DNA of 64,000 nucleotides from an uncultured Bacteroidales bacterium (GTDB taxonomy: Bacteria > Bacteroidota > Bacteroidia > Bacteroidales > Bacteroidaceae), in NCBI GenBank assembly GCA_902774335.1, contig CACYHW010000007.1, forward strand, positions 17,012 to 81,011. The letters are read 5' to 3'. The position numbers were made by a program, and so were the translations under genes. The first letter of the stretch is position 1. Every line of letters starts with the position of its first letter. Below are positions 38,201 through 45,279 of the stretch, piece after piece. A model generated the notes under the pieces. It ran no database searches. It saw only the letters and a program-made list of their open reading frames with translations, and was not told where the DNA came from.

Positions 38201-41200
38201 CGGTGTTGGGATCGGTCTTGATGGTTATGTACTTTGTATCCTCTTCATTGCCGCCGTTACGGTATGCTACGCTCTGGACGGCCGGAGTGGGAGACTGGAC
38301 ACTTAATGGGTCTGTGCCGAATTCAAAACCTGATGAAAGGCCGTTTACAACCTTCTCGACATTCATGGAGTGGGCTGCCACCAGCTGTATGGTGGCCTGG
38401 CCTATGTTGTTGAGGCTCAGTCCAAAGCCAAGAGGCTTCTGGTCCTCGATGAATCCTCCGGTTATACGTCCTGCTACGGTTACAAGGGTGTTGTCCCAGA
38501 ACTCCATATTCTTCCGTTCGTCAAAGAACTCCTCGACTGTTCCGGTGTTGTTGGGATCTTCGGGGTATCGGCCGTTATATTCAAAGGTGTGGCCCTCCTT
38601 CTGGACGGTGATGTAGTGCTTGCCTATAGGTACGCTGATCACGAACTGACCGTTGGCGTTGGTGGTTACGGGCTGACCGTCCTTGGCGCATATCTGTCCG
38701 TCTACAAAGAAATGGACTCCCTCAACAGGGTATAAGGTGTTTGAATAGCGGATGGTACCTGATACGGGGAACGATGAGTCATCGGTAAAGTCGGTCGAGT
38801 TGTGTACCAGCGAGTTGCTGCTTACATATCTGAGCTGCTTGCTGGGGCTGAATGTATGGATGCCCAGCGAGGGGATGATCTCGTAGGTGGTACCTTCGCC
38901 CATAAAGGGTACACCTTGTATAATATAGTTACCGTCAACATCGGTCTTGGCTTTGAGCTCCAGCTTCTTGGGAGTGATGGTGGAGGGCTCGGTGTTGGTG
39001 CCGGTCTTGCCGTGATGCTGGTGGAATACGGTTCCGTTGCGTGAATAGTCAAAGAACTGTGTGTGCAGGTTCTCGTCGAAAGTCCAGTAGGTCTCAAGGC
39101 CTTTCTCGTTTCCTACCAGCAGATGGTCGTAGTTCTCCTCGATCTCATCTATGGTGAGAGCCTTGGTCCAGATACGTAACTCGTCAATGTATCCCTTGAA
39201 GTGACCTAACGTGAACTGTGTGGCACTGCTCAGCGGGAGTGTCTGGGACGGGAGCGTGATATTGTCGTGATATGTTGTCACACCCTGTTTGGGGTCAATG
39301 TAGATGACATGACAGTCTACATTTGTTCCCTTGCGGATGATGGACAGATGTGAATAGCTCTTGGTGTTGATGGTGACTTTGTCGAACGCTATTCCGTTGA
39401 AGGTTACTTTTCCGCCGGTGGTAATGCCTATGTAGCAGTCATCGCCCTTGAACTGGATAATCTTGCTGTCTGACAGCTCATCGGGACAGATCCATGCCTG
39501 TACGGTGAAGTCGTTGTCGGCGAATGTCTTTTGGGCATAGTTGCCGTCAACATAGGGCCATACGGCTTCGCCCAGGGGGCTGGTAAAGTGAAGCGAATGG
39601 TACTGCTCACTCATGGGATCGGTGGACACTTTCCTGACAATGACATCGGCTCCCTTTACTGCGCTGCCGGTGGTGCCGTATGTTATGCGGCCGCTTACGG
39701 TACCCGAGGTCTGTGAGAAACCTATGTTCTCTACATAGTTGGTCTTTTCCTCGCCGTCCTCGCACTTGTCGATTACGGTTACGCGGTATTCATAATATAC
39801 GCCTGACAACGGTGTGTCATCGGTATATGAGAGATAATAGTCGTTGCTTGATGTGCGGTATATCTCGCTCCACTGGTCCTGCTCGTCCTCGGCGCGTTTG
39901 CGCTCTATATAGTAGGTCTTGGCTGCGGTCGATCCCTGCAGGTCAACGTGCCAGTTAAGTTTTACGCGTCCGGGATAGGTTCCTTTTGTGGCGTCGAATG
40001 AGTAGAACAGTGTTCCGTTACCTACGGCCTTTTTCTGTATGGTGACCGATGAGATTATAGATGAACCTACGACACCCTCTATACGGTAGTTGTGGGGTGT
40101 GCATGCGTTGAGCGGCTCCTCGGTATAGTAATAGTTGGTGCCGTCAATCTTTGTGGTCTCACGCTGTCCATGCTTGTCGGTTGAGCGATGCTCCCACTTG
40201 AAGCTGGTCTGGTTGTCGGTAGGTACTATAGTAATAATAGGTGTTGCCTCGTTGTCAACGTAGATGTTGAACTTGTTACCCCAATCCAGCGGGTAGCCGT
40301 CGGAGTTCCATGTAAAGATAATGCGGTCAGACTGGCTTTCGGCATTAACGTTAAGAATGGGGAGTGAACGTTTGGCGTTGACCGATGTCACATTACTTTT
40401 GAGTTGATCGATCTGGGTTCCTTCGGGCCAGTTGGAGAGCTCGTAGAAAACCTGATAATCTATTTTACCGTTCTCAAAGCCGGAGTCGGTGTATGACGAT
40501 TGGCTTTGATCCACTGAACCTACACGTTGTCCGTTGCGGTATATGGCCCAACTGCCCTCATAATGATCGGTATTGGCTATGTTCCATGTCAATGAAACCT
40601 CGTTGTTGAGCTGATCGAATGCTCCCGACAGGTCGGTTGCGTAGGGCAGAGGGTAGAAGGTCCTTGTGTCGGCAGTAGATAAGGTATACTGTGTGCCGCC
40701 CCAGGTATCATAGTGATGGGAATACATGTTGTACGGCTGAATGGTGAAGGTTGACAACATGTCTTTGCCTAAATCCTGCAGTTTGAAGGAGTATATACCT
40801 CCATTCAGATTTATGCTCTTGTCGCCAATCTCTGAGCGGTAGGAGCCGTCAATGAAAGCATATAATTTGGTGTATCCGTCAGTGTTCTTTGAGCTTCCGG
40901 TCCTGTAGGGGATATTGATTGTTCCGTCAGGATCAAGGGTTAATTCACCGTTCCAGTACAACGAACGTACAGTGAAGGTGTAATAGTTGGAATAGTAGCA
41001 TTCCTTGTAGATATAATGCGTATTGCCGCCGTTTGACTCGGACCAAGTGCCCTGACACTTGAATTTCAGGGTGCAGTTACGCCAATCAAGAGGTACATTC
41101 CAGCAGACCTCGGCAACCAGTGAGTTGTTTCCGTCGTGTCCTCTGTGGGTCTCGGACTTGTAGCATCCCCATCCGGGCTCGCTGTTGGAGTTGATGTTTT

Positions 41201-41516
41201 CATCGCCTCCGCAGCTCAGATTGAGCAGATGCTGCCAGTTCTCTCCGTTGTCTCTACTGACGTAGATGCCAAGTCCTCCACATTGGGAGTAGAAACCCTC
41301 GTCTACGCCATAGAAATTCTTGATTTCCATTGAGAAGAAGATTTGGGCGGCCTGGTTGTTCCATCCCATGCCATGAAACAGGCGGTCATACTTAAGGTCC
41401 ATGTTGCCTGCATGAGCCTTTTGCGGCCCCATAAACAAGGCGAGCATGACCAAGATCGCTGCACGCACCAGACTGGTGCGCCCTGAAAGAGATTCTTTCT
41501 TTGTCATAAGTACCAT
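32211..41516 (-). CDS. Giant secreted multidomain LamG protein, second paralogue
   Basis: 3101 residues; M1 (41516) or M4 (41507) both precede the signal peptide (SLVRAAILVMLALFMGPQKAHA). Same architecture as the protein at 7743: fibronectin-like repeats (~290-620), LamG (~630-830, KGYIDELRIWTKAL), a regulatory-like domain (~860-1005), the unique core with FVTRGGQTSCPYEG, two LamG domains (~2060-2440, IDEVRIWHATMN), a BACON-like domain (~2555-2650), two GDECR repeats and the tail VYDLSGRKADP...GIYIINGQK. It is coupled to the secreted protein gene downstream. An upstream 21-22-bp spaced TGTTGCAA array and an AraC-type regulator gene suggest dedicated control. The role is unknown. Confidence 0.85.
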   Translation of the reverse strand: MVLMTKKESLSGRTSLVRAAILVMLALFMGPQKAHAGNMDLKYDRLFHGMGWNNQAAQIFFSMEIKNFYGVDEGFYSQCGGLGIYVSRDNGENWQHLLNLSCGGDENINSNSEPGWGCYKSETHRGHDGNNSLVAEVCWNVPLDWRNCTLKFKCQGTWSESNGGNTHYIYKECYYSNYYTFTVRSLYWNGELTLDPDGTINIPYRTGSSKNTDGYTKLYAFIDGSYRSEIGDKSINLNGGIYSFKLQDLGKDMLSTFTIQPYNMYSHHYDTWGGTQYTLSTADTRTFYPLPYATDLSGAFDQLNNEVSLTWNIANTDHYEGSWAIYRNGQRVGSVDQSQSSYTDSGFENGKIDYQVFYELSNWPEGTQIDQLKSNVTSVNAKRSLPILNVNAESQSDRIIFTWNSDGYPLDWGNKFNIYVDNEATPIITIVPTDNQTSFKWEHRSTDKHGQRETTKIDGTNYYYTEEPLNACTPHNYRIEGVVGSSIISSVTIQKKAVGNGTLFYSFDATKGTYPGRVKLNWHVDLQGSTAAKTYYIERKRAEDEQDQWSEIYRTSSNDYYLSYTDDTPLSGVYYEYRVTVIDKCEDGEEKTNYVENIGFSQTSGTVSGRITYGTTGSAVKGADVIVRKVSTDPMSEQYHSLHFTSPLGEAVWPYVDGNYAQKTFADNDFTVQAWICPDELSDSKIIQFKGDDCYIGITTGGKVTFNGIAFDKVTINTKSYSHLSIIRKGTNVDCHVIYIDPKQGVTTYHDNITLPSQTLPLSSATQFTLGHFKGYIDELRIWTKALTIDEIEENYDHLLVGNEKGLETYWTFDENLHTQFFDYSRNGTVFHQHHGKTGTNTEPSTITPKKLELKAKTDVDGNYIIQGVPFMGEGTTYEIIPSLGIHTFSPSKQLRYVSSNSLVHNSTDFTDDSSFPVSGTIRYSNTLYPVEGVHFFVDGQICAKDGQPVTTNANGQFVISVPIGKHYITVQKEGHTFEYNGRYPEDPNNTGTVEEFFDERKNMEFWDNTLVTVAGRITGGFIEDQKPLGFGLSLNNIGQATIQLVAAHSMNVEKVVNGLSSGFEFGTDPLSVQSPTPAVQSVAYRNGGNEEDTKYITIKTDPNTGEFAALLPPVDYVVNSVTIDNNSNINLDGFSSIIASDPNKTSTDTLVTEDGEQYFEYVAKLKKSYYTDPILEVTQVNADGAFGEKQLEYKDKSTKENVQLYTKEGNNINYTFGVPVFKQANKYTFDVKAYEVYTNYDNSEPVIDQVPLQNVEVVFSNQMGTGQEVVINSKLTAEDDEDGDLGSTIPDVVTLDDKGHAQYEWQAGLPNITAPFKLSLGASFTHVDKTSQFMVTDGIVAGALPSGNNFVTEGPDLVTMIIRDPGGTSSQAYMEKGESYTSTLTTDVELSYNREDMTHTEIGFKLIQFNGVGVGAISGIITDNSELSTVDAGFTIEDTYVNSQTKSLTTTTTRRISTSSEPEYVGAMGDVFIGKSTNLVFGNARSVGLVKKNGTYEFALKDDYVTDQSFKTEFSYSQNYIINTLIPNIINLRNDVLRKGVDKFGSTYDVHPGVTEEDDDYGMEGTYDYTPVNPLPKDGVSDQVSLYNQMIANWERHLANNEQAKVKAIKERDSYIARNESFDTGSSIESSVTTTNSKTTSNSGSFKTEVSLALGTDIEIFSINLNYSSKNSISTATTISGETQTESSITTGYTLAEAGDDDALTIDVFNAPDGNGAIFVTRGGQTSCPYEGEQKTLYYEPGKHVISAATMQIEIPRITVENAANRVGSIPAGKSASYMLLLRNDSETQEDCFFDLFSIDETNKKGAGLHVNGNELGSGRSVLVPAGGTVRMRLDLEQNSIGDLKYDSIAIVLASQCQSDPTSTWDVIGDTVWISAEFVPTSTDVTLRIDNTTVNTSTQGNLQLGVRDFDPHYDGLKYIAIQYQGAGETSWHDVRKYWVDSKDVDSENPIDDLLPSSGMINYTLEMVPSLFTDRAYKFRAISARAYGSGEVTCVSDEITVIKDMSLPKPMGTPQPSDGVLSAGDELSIIFNEDIQTGRVKKEDFLITGVLNGSKINHQTAMALTGGALSASTDASINLTDKDFTFEFYIKPQGAGTILSHGTGTKKMSVGINQDSKFTVTIEGQTYTSGQTVPLGEWDYICLSYQAREHLLNAQLSNANNQTPVILFFNLEVPEYMGNGPICVGQNISGAMHELLLWDKLLDSKEIANQSLISKNPHSRGLIGYWKMNEGEGRTITDYSRNRHMTMEAENWYFENRNMAVELDGTRYLTIPTMDIPTTMDNDYAVEMWVKAPAQSGAAQLLQAGQVALYIDESGKLQMSSDGTQIAVQDVLLADNAWHHVALSIIRSGNANIYVDGINRLTIGADKVASTSGNYLIIGARRTALLIGEAYEYDRYLTGIIDEVRIWHATMNADRIKSQRNMRLSETEPGLVAYYPFEINKLDNYGQPITVIDSIDIHRNGMAARINNQDMEASQFTDQAPALHVKPEIENVRFDLVTSDNKIIINIAESNTKIQGTTLNITARNISDLNGNLCNSVTWTAYVDIKPLKWENQELDVTQSVTQQSTVMTTLVNKSGEAQTWSLSNLPSWLDADMQYGVLMPLAEQPITFTVSPATPIGKYEQTVYVTGNDSIDTPLVFNVNVTGNIPDWSVNPYDFESSMNVIGVLVKDNTYMSDPDNIMAAFIGEECRGIAKPVYNERYGNYFVTMDIFGSSADMGKEVTFRAYDALTGTVYPEVTWNSSNTFSFTPLTLAGTYADPRVFTVQDKIEQITALKAGWNWVSIYVNAQDMSVPAIFRNIADNIVAIKSQTGGYKVYEDGMWTGNLGNLTNSQMYAVQVKADCKLRVVGTVPTTAVTVSQGWNWVGYYGRQVANLADALADLDKTDGDMVKAQQGIAYWDNYEWSGSLIMLQPGMGYQIMSTATQDKTFAYPSTIVNATHLAPARGTVGSISPAYNGVFEPVNVRNYPDNAIMAVKVTAGNRNLANTQVAVFAGDECRTAATTDSEGVALLTIPGDEPCLITIKASIGNQVVEAPITLMYQTNAMYGSPNHPLTVDMGTTGIDAVNGSSDTQSVYDLSGRKADPQATDLKGIYIINGQKQAVK

Positions 41517-41601
41517 TGAGTTTATTGTTGTTTGATGTTGGTGTCAAAAAACTTTTGCGCTGCAATGTTACTAAAGAATAAAAACAGGCGGGTAGGGCCG
41601 A

Positions 41602-41673
41602 TGTTGCAATGCCGAAATACGGTGTTGCAAAATCCGCAAAGGGACGTTACAATTTTGCAATTTGATGTTGCAA
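41602..41673. promoter_or_regulatory. Four helically phased TGTTGCAA direct repeats, candidate operator
   Basis: TGTTGCAA at 41602, 41623 and 41666 and CGTTACAA at 41645 are spaced 21, 22 and 21 bp, two helix turns each. A fifth weaker TTTTGCAA is at 41653. The array lies about 85-160 bp upstream of the giant LamG ATG (41516, minus strand) and just downstream of the AraC-type regulator gene. A TAACATTG on the minus strand at 41563-41570 could be the regulated -7 element. Confidence 0.65.
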
Positions 41674-41680
41674 AAAAGAA

Positions 41681-41701
41681 AAAGGCTGATTACCAGCCTT
41701 T
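41681..41701 (-). terminator. Terminator of the AraC-type regulator gene
   Basis: AAAGGCTG (41681-41688) pairs with CAGCCTTT (41694-41701) over a 5-nt loop. On the minus strand it is followed by a T-rich tail (TTCTTTTTT). It lies 10 nt after the regulator stop codon at 41712. Confidence 0.8.
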
Positions 41702-41711
41702 TACAAATTGA

Positions 41712-42785
41712 TTAAAGAGAGGCGACATAATCGCTCGGCGAGCAGCCGATGAACTTGATGAAGTTGCGGTATGCAGTCTGGCGGTTGCGGTATCCTATCT
41801 CAAAGTAGAGCGGTTTCTGGTCCTGACCGGGATCCTGGCGAAGCTTATCGGCCATATACTCGGTGCGCCACTTGTTCAGGTAATCATTGAAGGTGAGTCC
41901 TGTGTGCTCGCGTATGCAATCGGCTACGTATATGCGGTTGGTGCCTACGGCTCGGCTCATTATCTCAACGGTGGCATCGGGGTTGCGCCATATCTCATGC
42001 TTTTGCATCTGGTGACTGATGCGTTGCCAAAGGTCATCGGCCCGGTCTTCATCGTCCTGGTCTTCCTGTATTGGTTCCGGCTCATCCGGCAGATCCTGTG
42101 TGTCAACAGGAGGTAAGACTCGCATTCTCAGCTCGTAGTAACCTAAACACAAAGTGAAAAAGGTGCACCATAAGATATGGATATCAGATACCAGTTGGCT
42201 TCCGGCCAGACAATTCCAGAAAAAAAAGACAGCTGTTATTTCTGCAAAGATTACATACAGACGTATAAAATGGCTGTCGGCACTTGACTTACGCCAGTTG
42301 TATGGGATGAACAGGAACATAAGTGAGCCGATTGCGATATACAAAACCGGGAATATCCTGATCAGGACATCAATAGAGTACCAATGTTCAATAATATCGT
42401 TGAAGCTTAGGATATCACGAAAGCGTATTCCGAATAACAAGGGAATGGTTATCAAAAACGCAGGAATTAACGGATATAACAGCTTCCGACCTTTTAACCA
42501 ATTCGGTCTTATAACCTCAATAGGATAATACATGATTGATACAAATGCATAAAAACCTCCTATGCATAAGGCTGGCGTGAACATTGCGTGAACTGTGGAT
42601 ACTTTTCCTGCGCTTAAAAATGTAATGTAAACTGCCAACATCGGTCCGAAAAAGAAATTGATTATGGCTAGGATTGTTCGTGCCCTGTCATTTACTTCTT
42701 TGCGCTTAATCCAACACAGAAAGGCCAAAATAAAAATGACAGTCATGCATATGGTGTATATATAAACAGCAAAAGTTGTTTCCAT
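41712..42785 (-). CDS. Membrane-bound AraC-family transcriptional regulator
   Basis: 357 residues. The N-terminal ~215 residues contain six or seven hydrophobic helices (TICMTVIFILAFLCW, LLYPLIPAFLITIPLLFG, IFAEITAVFFFWNC) with no large periplasmic domain. An acidic linker (DTQDLPDEPEPIQEDQDDEDRA) is followed by a C-terminal AraC HTH domain (~250-357: MSRAVGTNRIYVADCIREH, FNDYLNKWRTEYM, YFEIGYRNRQTAYRNFIKFIG). Such proteins bind DNA from the inner membrane. It is the gene directly upstream of the LamG giant, so it likely controls that operon through the TGTTGCAA array. The signal is unknown. Confidence 0.87.
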   Translation of the reverse strand: METTFAVYIYTICMTVIFILAFLCWIKRKEVNDRARTILAIINFFFGPMLAVYITFLSAGKVSTVHAMFTPALCIGGFYAFVSIMYYPIEVIRPNWLKGRKLLYPLIPAFLITIPLLFGIRFRDILSFNDIIEHWYSIDVLIRIFPVLYIAIGSLMFLFIPYNWRKSSADSHFIRLYVIFAEITAVFFFWNCLAGSQLVSDIHILWCTFFTLCLGYYELRMRVLPPVDTQDLPDEPEPIQEDQDDEDRADDLWQRISHQMQKHEIWRNPDATVEIMSRAVGTNRIYVADCIREHTGLTFNDYLNKWRTEYMADKLRQDPGQDQKPLYFEIGYRNRQTAYRNFIKFIGCSPSDYVASL

Positions 42786-42838
42786 AAATCCCTAAAAGTC
42801 CTATTGAGTATAACAGTTCAGTCGTAATTGATGAGACG

Positions 42839-42846
42839 CAAATTTA
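42839..42846 (-). promoter_or_regulatory. Promoter -7 element of the AraC-type regulator gene
   Basis: The minus strand reads TAAATTTG, a consensus -7 element, 53 nt upstream of the ATG at 42785. A -33 TTTG is not clear. The rest of 42850-43000 is very AT-rich and holds no ORF that I can support. Confidence 0.55.
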
Positions 42847-43003
42847 TAAATAATAACAATATATAATGAGTTGCGGGCGCGATTTTTTAAACAAGAATGC
42901 AACTTTTCTTGTCTGACAAAATGTTACTATTATATATATAATGGTGGCAATTTGTCAACGCAGAAAAAATTTTAGTATTAAAGTGATATTTTCCGCAAAT
43001 TCT

Positions 43004-43035
43004 TTTGGTGGTACAAAATAGTGTGCGTAAATTTG
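43004..43035 (+). promoter_or_regulatory. Promoter of the asnB leader
   Basis: TTTG at 43004-43007 and TAAATTTG at 43028-43035, spaced exactly 20 nt, are a full Bacteroidetes consensus promoter. Transcription would start near 43042, about 16 nt before the leader ATG. Confidence 0.85.
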
Positions 43036-43057
43036 CGGCATATTTAGCGAAACAGAT

Positions 43058-43165
43058 ATGGCAAAAGGTTTGGTCTTTGTAACCAATAATAATCAGCAGA
43101 ATAATCAGAACCAGAATAATAATCAGGTTTTGATGGTTGCTCCTTTTGACCAGCGGGAAAGTTAA
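43058..43165 (+). CDS. Asn/Gln-run leader peptide upstream of asnB
   Basis: 35 codons. Residues 10-23 are fourteen consecutive Asn or Gln (NNNQQNNQNQNNNQ), then VLMVAPFDQRES. The run and the DNA around it are nearly identical to the glnB leader (the latter has one extra CAG), showing common descent. GACCAG at 43148-43153 (codons 31-32) is complementary to CTGGTC at 43200-43205 in the 5' arm of the following terminator. TTGGTC at 43070-43075 (codons 5-6) can pair with the same GACCAG, giving a classical three-way choice (1:2, 2:3, 3:4). A ribosome stalled in the N/Q run frees 43148-43153; a ribosome at the stop masks it. Asparagine is the product of the downstream gene. Confidence 0.82.
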   Translation: MAKGLVFVTNNNQQNNQNQNNNQVLMVAPFDQRES

Positions 43166-43195
43166 TCATTGTAGAAATAAACAGAAAACATAATA

Positions 43196-43226
43196 AAGAC
43201 TGGTCAATTTGATCAGTCTTTTTTTT
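43196..43226 (+). terminator. Attenuator terminator before asnB
   Basis: AAGACTGGTC (43196-43205) pairs with GATCAGTCTT (43211-43220), one G-U pair, loop AATTT, followed by six more T. It lies 30 nt after the leader stop and 44 nt before the asnB ATG. Confidence 0.9.
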
Positions 43227-43270
43227 GTTCCTGTTGGCAGACGCGAATAATAACAAAAACAATAAATACT

Positions 43271-44965
43271 ATGTGTGGAATAGTTTCAATCTTCAGGATT
43301 AAGAAGCAGTCAGAGCAGCTCCGACAGCGTGCATTGGAAATGAGTCGCCGTATACGTCACCGCGGTCCGGACTGGAGCGGTATCTGGTGTGGAGGTTCTG
43401 CCATTCTGGCTCACGAGCGTCTGAGCATTGTGGACCCTCAGTCGGGCGGTCAGCCCCTGTTCAGCATGGACCGTCTGCAGGTGTTGGCCGTTAACGGTGA
43501 GATTTACAACCATCAGGCAATACGCCGTGAGTATGAGGGCCGCTACGAGTTCAGCACAGGCAGTGACTGCGAGGTTATCCTGGCGCTCTACCGTGATGCT
43601 GTACGTGCCGGCGGCAGTCAGGAGGATTTTATCCGTATGCTGGAGAAACTGAACGGTATCTTTGCTTTTGCCCTGTATGACGCAGAGCGTGACGAGTATC
43701 TGATTGCCCGCGATCCCATAGGCGTTATTCCTCTTTACATCGGTAAGGACAAGGAGGGTCACATTTGCGTAGCCAGCGAGCTCAAGGCTCTTGAGGGTAT
43801 CTGCCCTGAGTACGAGCCGTTCCTGCCCGGACATTTCCTGAGCAGTCGTACCGGACATATTGAGCGCTGGTGGACCCGTGACTGGTTCAAGTATGAGGCA
43901 GTCAAGGACAACGACGCCAGCATTGAGGAACTCCACGATGCCCTTGAGGCAGCCGTAAAGCGTCAGCTTATGTGCGATGTTCCTTACGGAGTGCTTCTGT
44001 CGGGCGGTCTGGACAGTTCGGTGATATCGGCCATAGCAAAGAAAAACGCTGCACGCCGCGTTGAGACCGATGACCAGCAGGAGGCTTGGTGGCCGCGTCT
44101 GCACTCGTTTGCAGTGGGCCTTAAGGGTGCTCCGGATCTGGCTAAGGCCCGTGAGGTTGCCGAACACATAGGAACAGTACACCATGAAATAAACTACACA
44201 GTCCAGGAGGGACTGGATGCCATTCGTGACGTGATCTACTTCATTGAGACATATGATGTTACCACGGTACGTGCCAGCACTCCCATGTACCTGCTTGCCC
44301 GAGTTATACGTAGCATGGGAATCAAGATGGTGCTGAGCGGCGAGGGAGCCGATGAGGTATTTGGAGGTTATCTCTATTTCCACAAGGCTCCCGATGCCCA
44401 GGCATTTCATGAGGAGACTGTACGTAAACTTTCCAAACTGCACCTTTATGATTGCCTGCGTGCAAACAAGTCACTGGCAGCATGGGGCGTTGAGGGCCGA
44501 GTACCTTTCCTGGACAAGGAGTTCCTGGATGTTGCAATGCGCATGAACCCCAAGGCTAAGATGTGCCCGGGTCATGAGATTGAGAAGCGTGTGGTTCGTG
44601 AGGCTTTTGCCGATATGTTGCCCGAGAGCGTTGCATGGCGCCAGAAGGAGCAGTTCAGCGATGGAGTAGGTTACAGTTGGATTGACACTCTGAAAGAGAT
44701 TACCGCTGCTGCAGTAACCGATGAGCAGATGGCTCATGCCGAGGAGCGTTTCCCCATAAACACTCCCATGAACAAGGAGGAATATTATTATCGCAGCATA
44801 TTTGAGGAGCATTTCCCCAGCGCATCAGCAGCCAAGTGCGTACCCAGCGTACCAAGCGTAGCTTGTTCTACTGCCGAGGCTCTGAAATGGGATGCAAGTT
44901 TCCGCAAACTGAACGATCCCAGCGGTCGTGCAGTAAAGGGTGTACACGAAAATGCCTACAAATAA
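43271..44965 (+). CDS. asnB: Asparagine synthase B, glutamine-hydrolysing
   Basis: 564 residues. After Met removal Cys2 (MCGIVSIF) is the class II glutaminase nucleophile, followed by RRIRHRGPDWSGIW and HERLSIVDP. The synthetase domain has the PP-loop LLSGGLDSSVISA near residue 240 and VLSGEGADEVFGGY. It makes asparagine from aspartate, glutamine and ATP in the cytosol. It lies behind a consensus promoter, an Asn/Gln-run leader ORF and a terminator, so its expression is probably induced when Gln-tRNA or Asn-tRNA charging drops. The last ~25 residues are variable and unremarkable. It is followed by the separate glnN transcription unit. Confidence 0.96.
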   Translation: MCGIVSIFRIKKQSEQLRQRALEMSRRIRHRGPDWSGIWCGGSAILAHERLSIVDPQSGGQPLFSMDRLQVLAVNGEIYNHQAIRREYEGRYEFSTGSDCEVILALYRDAVRAGGSQEDFIRMLEKLNGIFAFALYDAERDEYLIARDPIGVIPLYIGKDKEGHICVASELKALEGICPEYEPFLPGHFLSSRTGHIERWWTRDWFKYEAVKDNDASIEELHDALEAAVKRQLMCDVPYGVLLSGGLDSSVISAIAKKNAARRVETDDQQEAWWPRLHSFAVGLKGAPDLAKAREVAEHIGTVHHEINYTVQEGLDAIRDVIYFIETYDVTTVRASTPMYLLARVIRSMGIKMVLSGEGADEVFGGYLYFHKAPDAQAFHEETVRKLSKLHLYDCLRANKSLAAWGVEGRVPFLDKEFLDVAMRMNPKAKMCPGHEIEKRVVREAFADMLPESVAWRQKEQFSDGVGYSWIDTLKEITAAAVTDEQMAHAEERFPINTPMNKEEYYYRSIFEEHFPSASAAKCVPSVPSVACSTAEALKWDASFRKLNDPSGRAVKGVHENAYK

Positions 44966-45061
44966 GCCTTTTAAATATCGGTTTGCTGCAGATAACATTT
45001 TTTTAATATCATTTTGTGAAAAAATAATGGAGAATCGTTTTCAAATTGCAACATTTATTCG

Positions 45062-45069
45062 TACTTTTG
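45062..45069 (+). promoter_or_regulatory. Promoter of the glnN leader
   Basis: TACTTTTG fits TAnnTTTG. A TTTT 20 nt upstream stands in for the -33 TTTG. The start would be near 45076, about 27 nt before the leader ATG at 45103. Confidence 0.65.
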
Positions 45070-45102
45070 CATCGTTTTTGATACATAAAGACGATCGAAG
45101 AT

Positions 45103-45210
45103 ATGAAAGTGTTGATAGAATATGGTTTCAGATATGCTCTGGAGGTTGGTTTCAATCCTAAGCGTAATGTCTGCAGCTGTTTGGCTATTCTCTCTCCAGC
45201 CGGGGAGTAA
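45103..45210 (+). CDS. Leader peptide upstream of glnN, not Asn/Gln-rich
   Basis: 35 codons, the same length as the asnB leader and at the same place, but the peptide (MKVLIEYGFRYALEVGF, then NPKRNVCSCLAILSPAGE) has no N/Q run. CCAGCC in codons 32-33 (45196-45201) is a perfect 6-nt complement of GGCTGG (45248-45253) in the following hairpin. GGTTGG at 45144-45149 can pair with the same CCAGCC. The position relative to the stop codon equals that in the other leaders. I infer the same attenuator layout with different control codons, or a peptide that arrests the ribosome. Coding status is supported only by layout. Confidence 0.5.
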   Translation: MKVLIEYGFRYALEVGFNPKRNVCSCLAILSPAGE

Positions 45211-45240
45211 GTCAATCGGCAACACTTATCTTTAAACATA

Positions 45241-45279
45241 ACGAAAAGGCTGGCCCACTTGGACTGGCCTTTCGTCTTT
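45241..45279 (+). terminator. Attenuator-like hairpin before glnN
   Basis: ACGAAAAGGCTGGCCC (45241-45256) pairs imperfectly with GGACTGGCCTTTCGT (45261-45275), with a bulged A, two G-U pairs and one C-A mismatch, then CTTT. The T tract is weaker than in the other three leaders, so it may pause rather than terminate efficiently. It shares GGCTGG with the pyrG and glnB hairpins. Confidence 0.65.

Noticed and set aside
43310-44443. Long antisense ORF (377 codons) opposite asnB, and similar ones opposite glnN, carB, glmS and the CotH gene
   Set aside because: These are mirror frames of GC-skewed coding sequence; they lack recognisable domains and fully overlap strong genes.
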